Of a stretch of 43,116 nt of DNA, positions 16,617-24,915 are shown piece by piece. This DNA is from an uncultured Eubacterium sp. (GTDB taxonomy: Bacteria; Bacillota; Clostridia; Lachnospirales; Lachnospiraceae), in the NCBI GenBank assembly GCA_905235555.1, contig CAJOMD010000020.1, positions 1 through 43,116 on the forward strand. The letters are read 5' to 3'. Both the position numbers and the translations under genes were made by a program. The notes beneath the pieces are model-generated. The model was not told the origin of the DNA and did not search any database. It saw nothing but the letters and a program-made list of their open reading frames with translations. Position 1 is the stretch's first letter. Each line of letters opens with the position of its first letter.

Positions 16617-17189
16617 ATGAATAATTTTTATGGAATGCTTGCAAGAATGAAATATATTAACCGTTGGGGACTTATGCGAACTGTGGACAGCGAGAATATT
16701 GCTGAACACAGTTTAGAAGTTTCTATCATTGCACATGCTTTGGCGGTTATTGGAAACACTTATTTTGGTAAGGACTTAGACCCAGAGCATATTGCTGTGA
16801 TGGGAATAATGCATGATACTGCAGAGATTATTACTGGTGATATGCCAACACCTATCAAGTACTTTGCACCGGAAATTAGAGATTCTTACAAGAAGGTGGA
16901 GGATATTGCAGTTAACAAACTTATCACTGAACTTCCTGAAGAGATGCAACCAGAGTATGAAAAAATTATGGGAGTGGAAGATAATCCGGATTATAAGTAT
17001 GTAAAAGCTGCTGATAAACTTTCAGCATACATCAAGTGTCTAGAAGAAGAGGATATGGGAAATAATGACTTTAAAGAGGCAAAGGAGTCTATAAAGAAGA
17101 TTATTGATGATATGCAAATGGAAGAAGTGGAATATTTTATGGAACATTTCATCGATTCATATAATCAAACATTGGATGAAATAAATTAG
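16617..17189 (+). CDS. HD-domain 5'-nucleotidase, YfbR-like
   Basis: A 190-residue HD-domain phosphohydrolase of the YfbR type, which removes the 5'-phosphate from deoxynucleoside monophosphates. Active-site residues of YfbR are matched: R16 in INRWGLM, H31 in NIAEHSLEVS, H66-D67 and E70 in IMHDTAEIITGDMP, D75, and D133 in AADKLSAY. It begins 1 nt after thrC with only a weak ribosome binding site (TAGGTATA), suggesting translational coupling. Its function is unrelated to threonine synthesis as far as can be told. A hairpin without a T run follows. Confidence 0.9.
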   Translation: MNNFYGMLARMKYINRWGLMRTVDSENIAEHSLEVSIIAHALAVIGNTYFGKDLDPEHIAVMGIMHDTAEIITGDMPTPIKYFAPEIRDSYKKVEDIAVNKLITELPEEMQPEYEKIMGVEDNPDYKYVKAADKLSAYIKCLEEEDMGNNDFKEAKESIKKIIDDMQMEEVEYFMEHFIDSYNQTLDEIN

Positions 17190-17195
17190 AATTTA

Positions 17196-17223
17196 AAGAG
17201 ATTAACGGATTCGTTAATCTCTT
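17196..17223 (+). promoter_or_regulatory. Perfect 12-bp hairpin between yfbR-like gene and topB
   Basis: AAGAGATTAACG (17196-17207), GATT loop, CGTTAATCTCTT (17212-17223), then AAATATAAGAG with no T run. It lies just before the topB ribosome binding site. It could be a weak terminator, an RNA-stability stem or a translational element; the sequence does not decide. Confidence 0.5.
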
Positions 17224-17241
17224 AAATATAAGAGCAACAAA

Positions 17242-19251
17242 ATGGGAAAAACAGTTTATATTGCAGAGAAGCCTAGTGTGGCAAATGAGTTTGCCAAGGC
17301 GTTAAAACTTAAAACTTCAAAGCGCGACGGATATATGGAGGGCGACGATTCAATTGTGACATGGTGTGTAGGACATCTTGTCACTATGAGCTATCCTGAA
17401 AGTTACGATGAGAAGTATAAAAAGTGGAATCTTAAAGATCTACCTTTTATACCTGATGACTGGAAATACGAGGTGATACCAAGCGTTAAAAAGCAGTTTA
17501 AAATTGTAAAAGGTATCCTCACACGCGATGATGTTGATACTATTTATGTGTGCACTGACTCTGGACGAGAGGGTGAGTATATTTATAGACTAGTGGCCCA
17601 AGCCGCCGGTGTCAAAGGAAAGACAGAAAAGCGTGTTTGGATTGATTCGCAGACCGAAGAAGAAATCCTTCGTGGAATTAAGGAAGCAAAAGATTTAAGT
17701 GAATATAACAATTTATCAGATTCAGCATATCTTAGAGCAAAAGAAGATTATTTGATGGGAATCAATTTCTCTAGACTTCTTACTTTAAAGTATGGTCAGT
17801 CTGTAAATAATTATTTGAAAGGTGGAAAATGGAAATCTATCAATGTAGGACGCGTTATGACATGTGTGCTTGGCATGATTTGTCAAAGAGAACGAGAGAT
17901 TAGAGATTTTGTTAAGACACCTTTTTATAGAGTGATTGCAGATGTTGATATTGGTGATAAAAGTGTAGATACTGAATGGAAGGCAAAGAAAGGATCTAAG
18001 TTTTTTGAATCACCACTTCTGTACAAAGAAAATGGATTTAAAGAAAAAACATCAGCAGTGGCTTTAATTAATGGTATAGAAGAAAATCAGCCTCTAAAGA
18101 TGAAGGTTAAGAGCCTTAATATTAAAGATGAGAAAAAACAACCGCCTCTTCTTTACAATTTGGCGGAGCTACAAAATGATTGCTCAAAGATGTTTAAGAT
18201 TAGTCCATCGGACACTTTAAATGTAGTTCAGCAGTTATACGAGAGTAAACTTGTTACATATCCTAGAACTGATGCCAGAGTTATTTCAACGGCTGTTGCA
18301 AAACAAGTTGATAGAAATATAAAAGGTCTACTTTCATACACACCTTGTGCTAGTTTTGCTAAAAACATTTTGGATAACAAAATGTATGATGGCTTAGAAA
18401 GCACAAAGTATGTAAATGATAAAAAGATAACAGATCACTATGCTATTATTCCTACAGGCCAAGGATTGGGAGGACTAGGAAAGCAGAGTGAACTAAATAA
18501 AAAAGTTTATATGGTTATTGTTAGAAGATTCTTAAGCATTTTCTATCCGCCAGCCATATATAAGAAGGCTGCCTTGGTGGGCGAGATGCCATCCACTTTT
18601 GATGGGGAAAACTTTGTTGAACAGTTTAGCGCAAATTTTAAAATTTTGGTACAGAAAGGATATATGGAGATTTCTGGTGTTCCAAAATCAAAAAAGAATG
18701 ACGATGAAAATGACGAACCATTAGATGAAGAGTTTTTCAAAATATTGTATAATGTATCTAAGGGTGATGAACTAGAAGTGGGTGGTTTTGACATAAAAGA
18801 AGGTGAAACTACACCGCCTAAGAGATACACCTCAGGTTCACTGATTTTAGCAATGGAAAACGCTGGTCAGTTGATAGAAGATGAGGATTTAAGAGCGCAG
18901 ATAAAAGGTTCTGGCATTGGAACAAGTGCTACTAGAGCTGAGATTATAAAGAAGCTAACAAATATTAAATATTTGCAGCTTAATAAAAAGACTCAGGTTA
19001 TCAGACCAACACAGTTAGGAGAGATGATTTATGGAGTGGTTCATGGCTCCATCAAATCGCTTTTAAACCCAGAACTAACAGCCAGTTGGGAGATGGGGCT
19101 AGATGCTGTGGCGCAGGGTAAGTTAAGTTCAGATGAGTATATGAAAAAACTTGATGAGTTTATACGAGTTAGATTTAATAACGTAGTAAACTTAAATAAT
19201 ACAGGACAGATGATTGGCTATTATAATTTTGTAGCACAATTCTATAAGTAA
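17242..19251 (+). CDS. topB: DNA topoisomerase III (type IA)
   Basis: A 669-residue type IA topoisomerase that relaxes and decatenates DNA through a single-strand break. The TOPRIM domain starts at VYIAEKPSVANEFAKAL and includes TDSGREGEYIYRLV (acidic metal triad). The active-site tyrosine is Y340 in LVTYPRTDAR. SGIGTSATRAEIIKKL and the C-terminal ELTASWEMGLD segment are typical of TopB. It ends soon after the core, so it lacks C-terminal zinc fingers, as many clostridial TopB do. ATG 17242 follows AAGAGCAACAAA, a modest ribosome binding site. glmS follows after a 43-nt gap. Confidence 0.96.
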   Translation: MGKTVYIAEKPSVANEFAKALKLKTSKRDGYMEGDDSIVTWCVGHLVTMSYPESYDEKYKKWNLKDLPFIPDDWKYEVIPSVKKQFKIVKGILTRDDVDTIYVCTDSGREGEYIYRLVAQAAGVKGKTEKRVWIDSQTEEEILRGIKEAKDLSEYNNLSDSAYLRAKEDYLMGINFSRLLTLKYGQSVNNYLKGGKWKSINVGRVMTCVLGMICQREREIRDFVKTPFYRVIADVDIGDKSVDTEWKAKKGSKFFESPLLYKENGFKEKTSAVALINGIEENQPLKMKVKSLNIKDEKKQPPLLYNLAELQNDCSKMFKISPSDTLNVVQQLYESKLVTYPRTDARVISTAVAKQVDRNIKGLLSYTPCASFAKNILDNKMYDGLESTKYVNDKKITDHYAIIPTGQGLGGLGKQSELNKKVYMVIVRRFLSIFYPPAIYKKAALVGEMPSTFDGENFVEQFSANFKILVQKGYMEISGVPKSKKNDDENDEPLDEEFFKILYNVSKGDELEVGGFDIKEGETTPPKRYTSGSLILAMENAGQLIEDEDLRAQIKGSGIGTSATRAEIIKKLTNIKYLQLNKKTQVIRPTQLGEMIYGVVHGSIKSLLNPELTASWEMGLDAVAQGKLSSDEYMKKLDEFIRVRFNNVVNLNNTGQMIGYYNFVAQFYK

Positions 19252-19263
19252 GAAAGATTAAGT

Positions 19264-19279
19264 TGTCACTAAAGTGACA
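19264..19279 (+). promoter_or_regulatory. Small hairpin in the glmS leader
   Basis: TGTCAC (19264-19269), TAAA, GTGACA (19274-19279), 4 nt before the GGAG ribosome binding site of glmS. It is too small to be the glmS ribozyme. A role in translation initiation is only a possibility. Confidence 0.4.
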
Positions 19280-19294
19280 GAATGGAGAAACAGT

Positions 19295-21112
19295 ATGTGT
19301 GGAATAGTTGGATACATTGGTGAGAGAGATTGCTCGGAAGTATTGCTTAACGCTTTGTCGAAGTTGGAGTATCGTGGATATGATTCGGCGGGTATTGCAG
19401 TATTTGAAAATGATGAGATTCACGTAGAGAAGGCTAAAGGCGAACTTAAGAATTTAAAAGAGATTGTTGATCAAAATAAGCCTGATGGTCATGTTGGTAT
19501 TGGACATACTCGATGGGCTACTCATGGTGAACCTTCAGACATCAACTCACATCCTCATGGAAACAAGAGAGTGTCAATCGTTCACAATGGTATCATTGAA
19601 AACTATAAAGATATTAAGAAGTTCCTTATTGAAAAGGGATATACTTTTGACAGCGAAACTGATACAGAGACCGTAGCCAAACTTTTGGATTATTATTATG
19701 AGGGCGACCCGGTAGATGCAATTATTAAGACTTTGAAGGATGTGCGTGGTGCATATGCATTAGGAATTATCTTTAAAGACTTTCCGGATAGAATTTTTGC
19801 GGCAAGAAAAGATAGTCCGCTTATAATAGGAGTGGGCAAAGAAGAAAACTTTATAGCTTCTGACGTTCCAGCTATTTTGCAGTACACAAATAAGTACTAT
19901 CTACTTGAACAGGGCGAAATTGCTACTATAAAAGAAGACAGAGTAGAGTTTTGTGACATGCACAAAGAATCCATCACCAAAGAAGTTCAAGTATCTGACC
20001 TTGATATGGATGCTGCTGAAAAAGGTGGATACGAGCACTTTATGCTTAAAGAAATTCATGAACAGCCAGATGCAGTTAGAACTACCATCGCTCCAAGAAT
20101 AATTGATGGAATGCCAGATATTTCTGAGTGTGGTTTAACACTTGAAGAATTAAAGGGTTATAGAAAACTATTTATTGTGGCATGTGGTACAGCTATGCAC
20201 GCAGGTGTAGTTGGAAAGTATGTTATTGAAAAGTTAGCAAGAGTGGAAGTGACAGTAGATATCGCTTCTGAGTTTAGATATAGAAATCCTATCATTACAC
20301 CAGAAGATTTAGTTATTGTTATTTCTCAATCTGGTGAGACAGCCGATACAAAGGCAGCGCTTAAACTTGCACAGGAAAAGGGCGCTAAAGTATTAGGTAT
20401 AGTTAATGTTAAGGGTTCATCTATCGCTAGAGAATCTGATATGGTTATTTATACACACGCTGGCCCAGAGATTTCTGTTGCTAGTACAAAGGCGTTTTCC
20501 GTTCAGATGTCAGTAATGTATTTGCTTGCGTTTGAACTAGCTTATGCTAAAGGTGAGATTACTGAAGAGGAATGCAGAAGACTTACTGCAGAGTTAGCTA
20601 ATGTTCCAGATGTGATTGAAAAAACAATGGAATGTGAACATGCATGCCAGAAGGTTGCATCTAAACTTATTAAAGCACAGAGTTTGATGTATATTGGACG
20701 TGGTCTAGACTATGCTTTAAGTATGGAAGGATCTCTTAAGTTAAAAGAGATTTCGTATATCCATTCAGAGAGTTATGCAGCTGGTGAGTTAAAGCACGGA
20801 ACTATTTCTTTAATAGAAGAAGGAGTCCCAGTTATTAGTGTTGCCACTCAAAGCGCATTACTAGAAAAGACTGTCAGCAATATAGTTGAGGTTAAATCTC
20901 GTGGAGCATTTACAGTAACTGTGGCAAAAGAGGGTGAAGAATTCAATGCTGGTCTTAATGATGAGTTAATAGAAGTGCCTGTGTTGGAAGATGTTCTAAT
21001 GCCTATGGTTACAGTTATTCCATTACAGTTAATCGCTTATTATACTACTGTGCTTAAAGGCTTTAACGTAGACAAGCCTAGAAACTTGGCTAAGTCTGTA
21101 ACCGTAGAATAA
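19295..21112 (+). CDS. glmS: Glutamine-fructose-6-phosphate aminotransferase (isomerizing)
   Basis: A 605-residue enzyme that makes glucosamine-6-phosphate from fructose-6-phosphate and glutamine, the entry step to peptidoglycan amino sugars. I set the start at ATG 19295, not at the longer in-frame start, because Cys2 of MCGIVGYIG must become the N-terminal nucleophile; GGAG lies 7 nt upstream. The glutaminase domain (about 1-240) has YRGYDSAGI, GHTRWATHG and the NGIIENY motif. Two SIS sugar-isomerase domains follow, with CGTA and SQSGETADT, and the C-terminal PRNLAKSVTVE tail is complete. No glmS ribozyme precedes it in the 43-nt gap after topB. Confidence 0.98.
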   Translation: MCGIVGYIGERDCSEVLLNALSKLEYRGYDSAGIAVFENDEIHVEKAKGELKNLKEIVDQNKPDGHVGIGHTRWATHGEPSDINSHPHGNKRVSIVHNGIIENYKDIKKFLIEKGYTFDSETDTETVAKLLDYYYEGDPVDAIIKTLKDVRGAYALGIIFKDFPDRIFAARKDSPLIIGVGKEENFIASDVPAILQYTNKYYLLEQGEIATIKEDRVEFCDMHKESITKEVQVSDLDMDAAEKGGYEHFMLKEIHEQPDAVRTTIAPRIIDGMPDISECGLTLEELKGYRKLFIVACGTAMHAGVVGKYVIEKLARVEVTVDIASEFRYRNPIITPEDLVIVISQSGETADTKAALKLAQEKGAKVLGIVNVKGSSIARESDMVIYTHAGPEISVASTKAFSVQMSVMYLLAFELAYAKGEITEEECRRLTAELANVPDVIEKTMECEHACQKVASKLIKAQSLMYIGRGLDYALSMEGSLKLKEISYIHSESYAAGELKHGTISLIEEGVPVISVATQSALLEKTVSNIVEVKSRGAFTVTVAKEGEEFNAGLNDELIEVPVLEDVLMPMVTVIPLQLIAYYTTVLKGFNVDKPRNLAKSVTVE

Positions 21113-21161
21113 AAAACATTTGTGGCGAGACTATGTTTAGCCAATTATGATGGGAGAAGAT

Positions 21162-21824
21162 ATGAGCGCTATTGAAATTGTAGATTTATATGATTTAAAT
21201 GAGACTATCGCAAAGGATTTGTTCGAGAGTAAAACATATCCTTGGGAAGTTTTGCCTGAGATTGGTGAATTTATAATGAAACTTGGAGAGACATTGTCTG
21301 ACGATTATGAACATCCAACTAATGATATTTGGATTCACAAGACTGTTAATATAGCAGACACAGCTACACTTAATGGACCGCTTATTATAGATGCTGATAC
21401 TGAGGTTAGACCTGGTGCATTTATTAGAGGGAATGTAATAGTTGGTAAAAATTGCGTGGTTGGAAATTCTACGGAACTTAAAAATGTAGTTTTGTTTAAT
21501 ACTGTTCAAGTTCCACACTACAACTATGTGGGAGATAGTATTTTGGGAACTCACTCACATATGGGCGCTGGCTCTATCACATCAAACGTTAAATCAGATA
21601 AAACATTGGTGGTAGTTAAAAATGACGGTGAAGAAATAGAGACTGGCTTGAAGAAATTTGGTGCTATGTTGGGTGATTATGTGGAAGTAGGCTGTAATTC
21701 GGTACTAAATCCAGGAACAGTCATTGGAAGAAATACAAATATTTATCCCTTGTCTCCAGTTCGTGGTGTGGTGCCCGAGAATAGCATATATAAAAGCGCG
21801 GATAAAATAGTAGATAAACACTAG
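21162..21824 (+). CDS. Left-handed beta-helix (hexapeptide) protein, GlmU C-terminal-like
   Basis: A 220-residue protein. An N-terminal helical part of about 55 residues (IVDLYDLNETIAKDLFES...) precedes a left-handed beta-helix of hexapeptide repeats: VNIADTATLNGPLIID, AFIRGNVIVGKNCVVGNS, then MLGDYVEVGCNSVLNPGTVIGR. The order resembles the acetyltransferase half of GlmU and related sugar-nucleotide transferases, but there is no uridylyltransferase domain. The start is ATG 21162 with GGGAG 5 nt upstream; an ATG at 21147 lacks one. Directly after glmS, it may acetylate glucosamine-phosphate or another amino sugar; that is inferred from context. A catalytic His may lie in GTHSHMGAG. Confidence 0.78.
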   Translation: MSAIEIVDLYDLNETIAKDLFESKTYPWEVLPEIGEFIMKLGETLSDDYEHPTNDIWIHKTVNIADTATLNGPLIIDADTEVRPGAFIRGNVIVGKNCVVGNSTELKNVVLFNTVQVPHYNYVGDSILGTHSHMGAGSITSNVKSDKTLVVVKNDGEEIETGLKKFGAMLGDYVEVGCNSVLNPGTVIGRNTNIYPLSPVRGVVPENSIYKSADKIVDKH

Positions 21825-21854
21825 AAAAATTAAGTATTTTAGGGAAAACTTTAT

Positions 21855-21897
21855 AAAATTAGGACTTGTGATTTGAGGTTGTAAGTCCTTTAATTTT
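21855..21897 (+). terminator. Probable terminator of glmS and the beta-helix gene
   Basis: AAAATTA-GGACTT (21855-21867) pairs with AAGTCC-TAATTTT (about 21883-21897) with a 2-nt bulge on the 3' side, ending in TTTTG. Confidence 0.6.
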
Positions 21898-21908
21898 GCC
21901 TATTTATA

Positions 21909-21917
21909 TGTTATAAT
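21909..21917 (+). promoter_or_regulatory. Extended -10 promoter of pckA
   Basis: TGTTATAAT (21909-21917) with no clear -35. The leader of about 76 nt to pckA has two small stems, TTGGTA/TACCAA (around 21931-21949) and TATAG/CTATA (around 21963-21983), of unknown role, and ends in AAAGGAGGAAAAATA before ATG 22000. Confidence 0.65.
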
Positions 21918-21999
21918 ACGCAAGGTTGTTTTGGTATATGTATTACCAATAAATACGCCCATATAGTGAAATAATTGCTATATAAAAGGAGGAAAAATA

Positions 22000-23604
22000 A
22001 TGGCCAATTTAGATTTAACAAAATATGGAATTACAGGTGTGAAAGAAATTATTCACAACCCTTCATTTGAGAAGTTGTTTGAAGATGAGATGGACCCAGC
22101 ATTAGAGGGTTATGATAAAGGTCAGTTAACAGAATTAGATGCTGTTAATGTTATGACAGGTATCTACACAGGTAGATCGCCTAAAGACAAATTCATTGTT
22201 ATGGATGAGAATTCTAAGGACACTGTTTGGTGGGATTCTGAGGAGTATCCAAATGATAATCATCCAGCATCAGAAGAGACTTGGGAAGCTTGTAAGAAAC
22301 TTGCTATTGAGGAATTGTCAAACAAGAAACTTTACGTGATAGATGCATTCTGTGGTGCTAATGAAGACACAAGAATGGCAGTTAGATTTATTATGGAAGT
22401 TGCTTGGCAGGCACATTTTGTTAAGAACATGTTTATCGTGCCTTCAGAAGAAGAACTTGAAGCGTTTGAGCCAGACTTTATTGTGTATAATGCTTCAAAG
22501 GCTAAGGTTGAAAATTATCAAGAGTTAGATCTTAACTCAGAAACTGCAGTTTTATTTAATATTACAAGTAGAGAGCAGGTTATCTTAAATACTTGGTATG
22601 GTGGAGAGATGAAGAAGGGTATGTTCTCAATGATGAACTATTATCTACCACTTAAGGGTATTGCTTCAATGCACTGTTCAGCAAACACAGATATGAATGG
22701 TGAAAACACTGCTATATTCTTTGGTCTATCAGGAACAGGTAAGACTACACTTTCTACAGATCCTAAGAGATTACTTATCGGTGATGATGAGCACGGTTGG
22801 GATGACAAAGGTGTGTTCAACTTTGAGGGAGGATGCTATGCGAAAGTTATCAACCTCGACAAAGAATCTGAACCTGATATTTACAATGCAATTAAGAGAA
22901 ATGCACTACTTGAAAACGTAACAGTAGATGCAGATGGAAAAATAGATTTTGATGACAAGAGTGTGACAGAGAATACTCGTGTGTCATATCCAATTGATCA
23001 CATCGAGAAAATCGTTCGCCCTGTTTCAACAGCGCCTGCTGCCAAGGATGTTATCTTCCTTTCAGCTGATGCGTTTGGAGTACTTCCTCCAGTATCTATT
23101 CTTACACCAGAGCAGACACAGTATTACTTCCTATCAGGATTTACTGCTAAGCTTGCCGGTACAGAAAGAGGAATTACAGAGCCAACACCTACATTCTCAG
23201 CATGTTTCGGTCAGGCATTCCTAGAACTACATCCTACAAAGTACGCAGAAGAATTAGTTAAGAGAATGCAGCAGAGCGGTGCTAAGGCTTACTTAGTTAA
23301 CACAGGATGGAACGGAAGCGGAAAGAGAATCTCAATCAAGGATACACGTGGAATTATCGATGCTATCTTAAATGGAGACATAAATAATGCTCCTACTAAA
23401 CAGATTCCAATCTTTAACTTCGAAGTTCCAACAGAATTAGCTGGTGTTGATACAAACATTCTAGATCCAAGAGATACTTATGAGGATCCAACTGTTTGGG
23501 AAGAGAAAGCTGAAGATCTTGCTTCAAGATTTAACAAGAACTTTGTTAAGTACACAACTAATGAAGCTGGTAAAGCTCTAGTAGAAGCAGGACCAATACT
23601 ATAA
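22000..23604 (+). CDS. pckA: Phosphoenolpyruvate carboxykinase (ATP)
   Basis: A 534-residue ATP-dependent PEPCK that interconverts oxaloacetate + ATP and PEP + CO2 + ADP. The P-loop [14 protein letters not shown] (242-255) and the kinase-2 region [11 protein letters not shown] are clear. The active-site [12 protein letters not shown] segment near residue 50, MHCSANTD and the [18 protein letters not shown] segment complete the family pattern. Length is as expected. In fermenting anaerobes it often works in the carboxylating direction toward succinate, which is inference here. A strong ribosome binding site (AAAGGAGG) and a rho-independent terminator frame the gene, so it is monocistronic. Confidence 0.98.
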   Translation: MANLDLTKYGITGVKEIIHNPSFEKLFEDEMDPALEGYDKGQLTELDAVNVMTGIYTGRSPKDKFIVMDENSKDTVWWDSEEYPNDNHPASEETWEACKKLAIEELSNKKLYVIDAFCGANEDTRMAVRFIMEVAWQAHFVKNMFIVPSEEELEAFEPDFIVYNASKAKVENYQELDLNSETAVLFNITSREQVILNTWYGGEMKKGMFSMMNYYLPLKGIASMHCSANTDMNGENTAIFFGLSGTGKTTLSTDPKRLLIGDDEHGWDDKGVFNFEGGCYAKVINLDKESEPDIYNAIKRNALLENVTVDADGKIDFDDKSVTENTRVSYPIDHIEKIVRPVSTAPAAKDVIFLSADAFGVLPPVSILTPEQTQYYFLSGFTAKLAGTERGITEPTPTFSACFGQAFLELHPTKYAEELVKRMQQSGAKAYLVNTGWNGSGKRISIKDTRGIIDAILNGDINNAPTKQIPIFNFEVPTELAGVDTNILDPRDTYEDPTVWEEKAEDLASRFNKNFVKYTTNEAGKALVEAGPIL

Positions 23605-23617
23605 AATAATAATCAAT

Positions 23618-23647
23618 AGAGACTTGCGACAGCAGGTCTCTTTTTTT
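23618..23647 (+). terminator. Terminator of pckA
   Basis: AGAGACTTGC (23618-23627), GACA loop, GCAGGTCTCT (23632-23641) with one G-U pair, then TTTTTT. Confidence 0.9.
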
Positions 23648-23678
23648 GTTAAATGTAATGCAAATAAAAAATGGAGAG

Positions 23679-23707
23679 TTGATTATTTGCGACATAATTC
23701 TTATAAT
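23679..23707 (+). promoter_or_regulatory. Promoter of 6S RNA
   Basis: TTGATT (23679-23684), 17-nt spacer, TATAAT (23702-23707). The predicted +1 is near 23714. Confidence 0.8.
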
Positions 23708-23713
23708 ATAAAC

Positions 23714-23947
23714 ATCAAAGAAATATTCTTTGATACCCTGACTGTACGGGCTGCATAATTTGAACCTACAACACATTAAAGGGATTCCAAATTTCTGAGT
23801 CGGATGTCAGGCCTCATATAATCAGTGGAAGGCAGAAGTTCAGATGAGGTTGCCCACCTAGCCATTGCTAGGAGTCAATGAGCAGTACTTGCAGTTAAGG
23901 GAGAATTGTTTAGAAAAGAATGTAGCTGGACGTTACATTCTTTTTTA
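23714..23947 (+). ncRNA. ssrS: 6S RNA (SsrS), regulator of RNA polymerase
   Basis: Between pckA and the superoxide reductase gene lies a promoter, about 230 nt with no reading frame, and a terminator. Its sequence fits Firmicutes 6S RNA: ACCCTGACTG near the 5' end pairs in part with CAGTTAAGGG near 23892-23901 to give the closing stem, and the TTTGAACCTACAACAC and TTAAAGGGA segments of the 5' arm are characteristic. The RNA folds into a long hairpin with a central bubble that mimics open promoter DNA and binds sigma-A RNA polymerase. A 7-bp hairpin ATCAAAG/CTTTGAT (23714-23734) at the 5' end competes with the closing stem. The 3' terminator pairs 23914-23926 with 23931-23944. Exact ends are inferred; recognition is by motif memory. 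Confidence 0.82.
23914..23947 (+). terminator. Terminator of 6S RNA
   Basis: AAAAGAATGTAGC (23914-23926), TGGA loop, CGTTACATTCTTTT (23931-23944) with one G-U pair, then TTA. Confidence 0.88.
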
Positions 23948-23968
23948 TTGCATAAACTGTTTTATGTT

Positions 23969-23977
23969 TGTTATACT
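23969..23977 (+). promoter_or_regulatory. Extended -10 promoter of the superoxide reductase gene
   Basis: TGTTATACT (23969-23977), 29 nt before ATG 24007. Only a weak -35 (TTGCAT, 23948-23953) is seen. AGGAGG lies at about 23993-23998. Confidence 0.65.
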
Positions 23978-24006
23978 ATATATAGAAGTTATAGGAGGGA
24001 TATAAT

Positions 24007-24381
24007 ATGAAATTTTATGTATGTAATCACTGTGGAAATATAATTCGATTTGAAAAGGATACGGGTGTTCCTGTTATGTGTTGCGGTGAAAAGATGGAAG
24101 AGTTAGTTCCAGGTACTACAGACGCAGCTCAGGAAAAACATGTTCCTGCTATTGAAATCAATGGTGATGTAGTAACAGTAAGAGTAGGTGAAGTGGAACA
24201 TCCTATGGAAGAGGAACATTACATTGAGTGGATTATTCTTGAAACTAAGCAGATGGAATATAAAAAGAAATTGAATCCCGGTGATAAACCAGCAGCTGCA
24301 TTTATATTAAATGAAGGTGATGAACCAATTGCTGCTTATGAATATTGTAATCTTCACAGATTGTGGAAAAAAGAAATATAA
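24007..24381 (+). CDS. Superoxide reductase (desulfoferrodoxin, 2Fe-SOR)
   Basis: A 124-residue cytoplasmic non-haem iron protein that reduces superoxide to hydrogen peroxide. Both iron sites can be read: the desulforedoxin-like centre I with C6, C9, C25 and C26 (CNHC, MCCGEKM), and the catalytic centre II with H45 in EKHVPAIE, H65 and H71 in GEVEHPMEEEHYIEW, and C114 and H117 in YEYCNLHRLW. E43 and K44 precede the first His as in active enzymes. Its length matches 2Fe-SORs of clostridia. It has its own promoter; the DUF4190-like gene follows after 25 nt. Confidence 0.95.
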   Translation: MKFYVCNHCGNIIRFEKDTGVPVMCCGEKMEELVPGTTDAAQEKHVPAIEINGDVVTVRVGEVEHPMEEEHYIEWIILETKQMEYKKKLNPGDKPAAAFILNEGDEPIAAYEYCNLHRLWKKEI

Positions 24382-24406
24382 TTATTAAAATGGAGGAAGG
24401 ATTATT

Positions 24407-24850
24407 ATGGACGAGAACAAAATTAATGAAAACACAGTAGATGAGATTTCAAATGGAAAAGCCGAAAATGTAGAGACACCTGAACCAGAAGTAACACCAG
24501 AACCACAGGTGGAAACAGAGCAAGCATATTCATCATATGCTCAATCCACAGTGGAAGAACCACAGAATACTGCTCAACCTAAAACAGAAGGAAAGGCCAC
24601 GGCATCTATGGTTTGTGGTATTATCAGTGTTATTCCTTGTTGTTGGGGTATTGTTACTCTAGTATTAGGAATTATTGCTGTTGTAATGGCATCTGCATAT
24701 GTAAATGAGACAGGTGATGTTGATAATAGCAAAGCTAAGGCTGGTAAGATTTGCGGTATTATAGGTATAGTTGGTTCAGTTATAGGATTGATTTGTGTAT
24801 TTGTCTTATTAGCAAATGGTGGATTTAGTAACTTTAATATTAACTACTAA
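24407..24850 (+). CDS. DUF4190-like membrane protein
   Basis: A 147-residue protein. The N-terminal 65 residues are polar, acidic and rich in Pro, Glu and Thr, likely disordered (ETPEPEVTPEPQVETEQ). Two hydrophobic segments follow, about 68-95 (ASMVCGIISVIPCCWGIVTL...) and 113-137 (KAGKICGIIGIVGSVIGLIC...), with small residues and Gly repeats, the pattern of DUF4190 two-helix proteins. Function unknown. GGAGGAAGG precedes ATG 24407. It follows the superoxide reductase gene by 25 nt without a terminator, so it is probably co-transcribed, though nothing links it to oxidative stress. Confidence 0.82.
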   Translation: MDENKINENTVDEISNGKAENVETPEPEVTPEPQVETEQAYSSYAQSTVEEPQNTAQPKTEGKATASMVCGIISVIPCCWGIVTLVLGIIAVVMASAYVNETGDVDNSKAKAGKICGIIGIVGSVIGLICVFVLLANGGFSNFNINY

Positions 24851-24856
24851 AATAGA

Positions 24857-24888
24857 AAGAATGTGGTAAAATACCACATTCTTTTTTT
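24857..24888. terminator. Bidirectional terminator between DUF4190-like and brkB genes
   Basis: AAAGAATGTGGTA (24857-24869), AAA loop, TACCACATTCTTT (24873-24885), then TTTT. It is a perfect 13-bp stem between convergent genes. Confidence 0.88.
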
Positions 24889-24915
24889 GTGCCAAAATAT
24901 TTATTAAATAATTTT

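Noticed and set aside
19252-19294. glmS ribozyme upstream of glmS
   Set aside because: The gap after topB is only 43 nt and holds a 6-bp hairpin; the ribozyme core needs far more sequence and its conserved parts are not seen.
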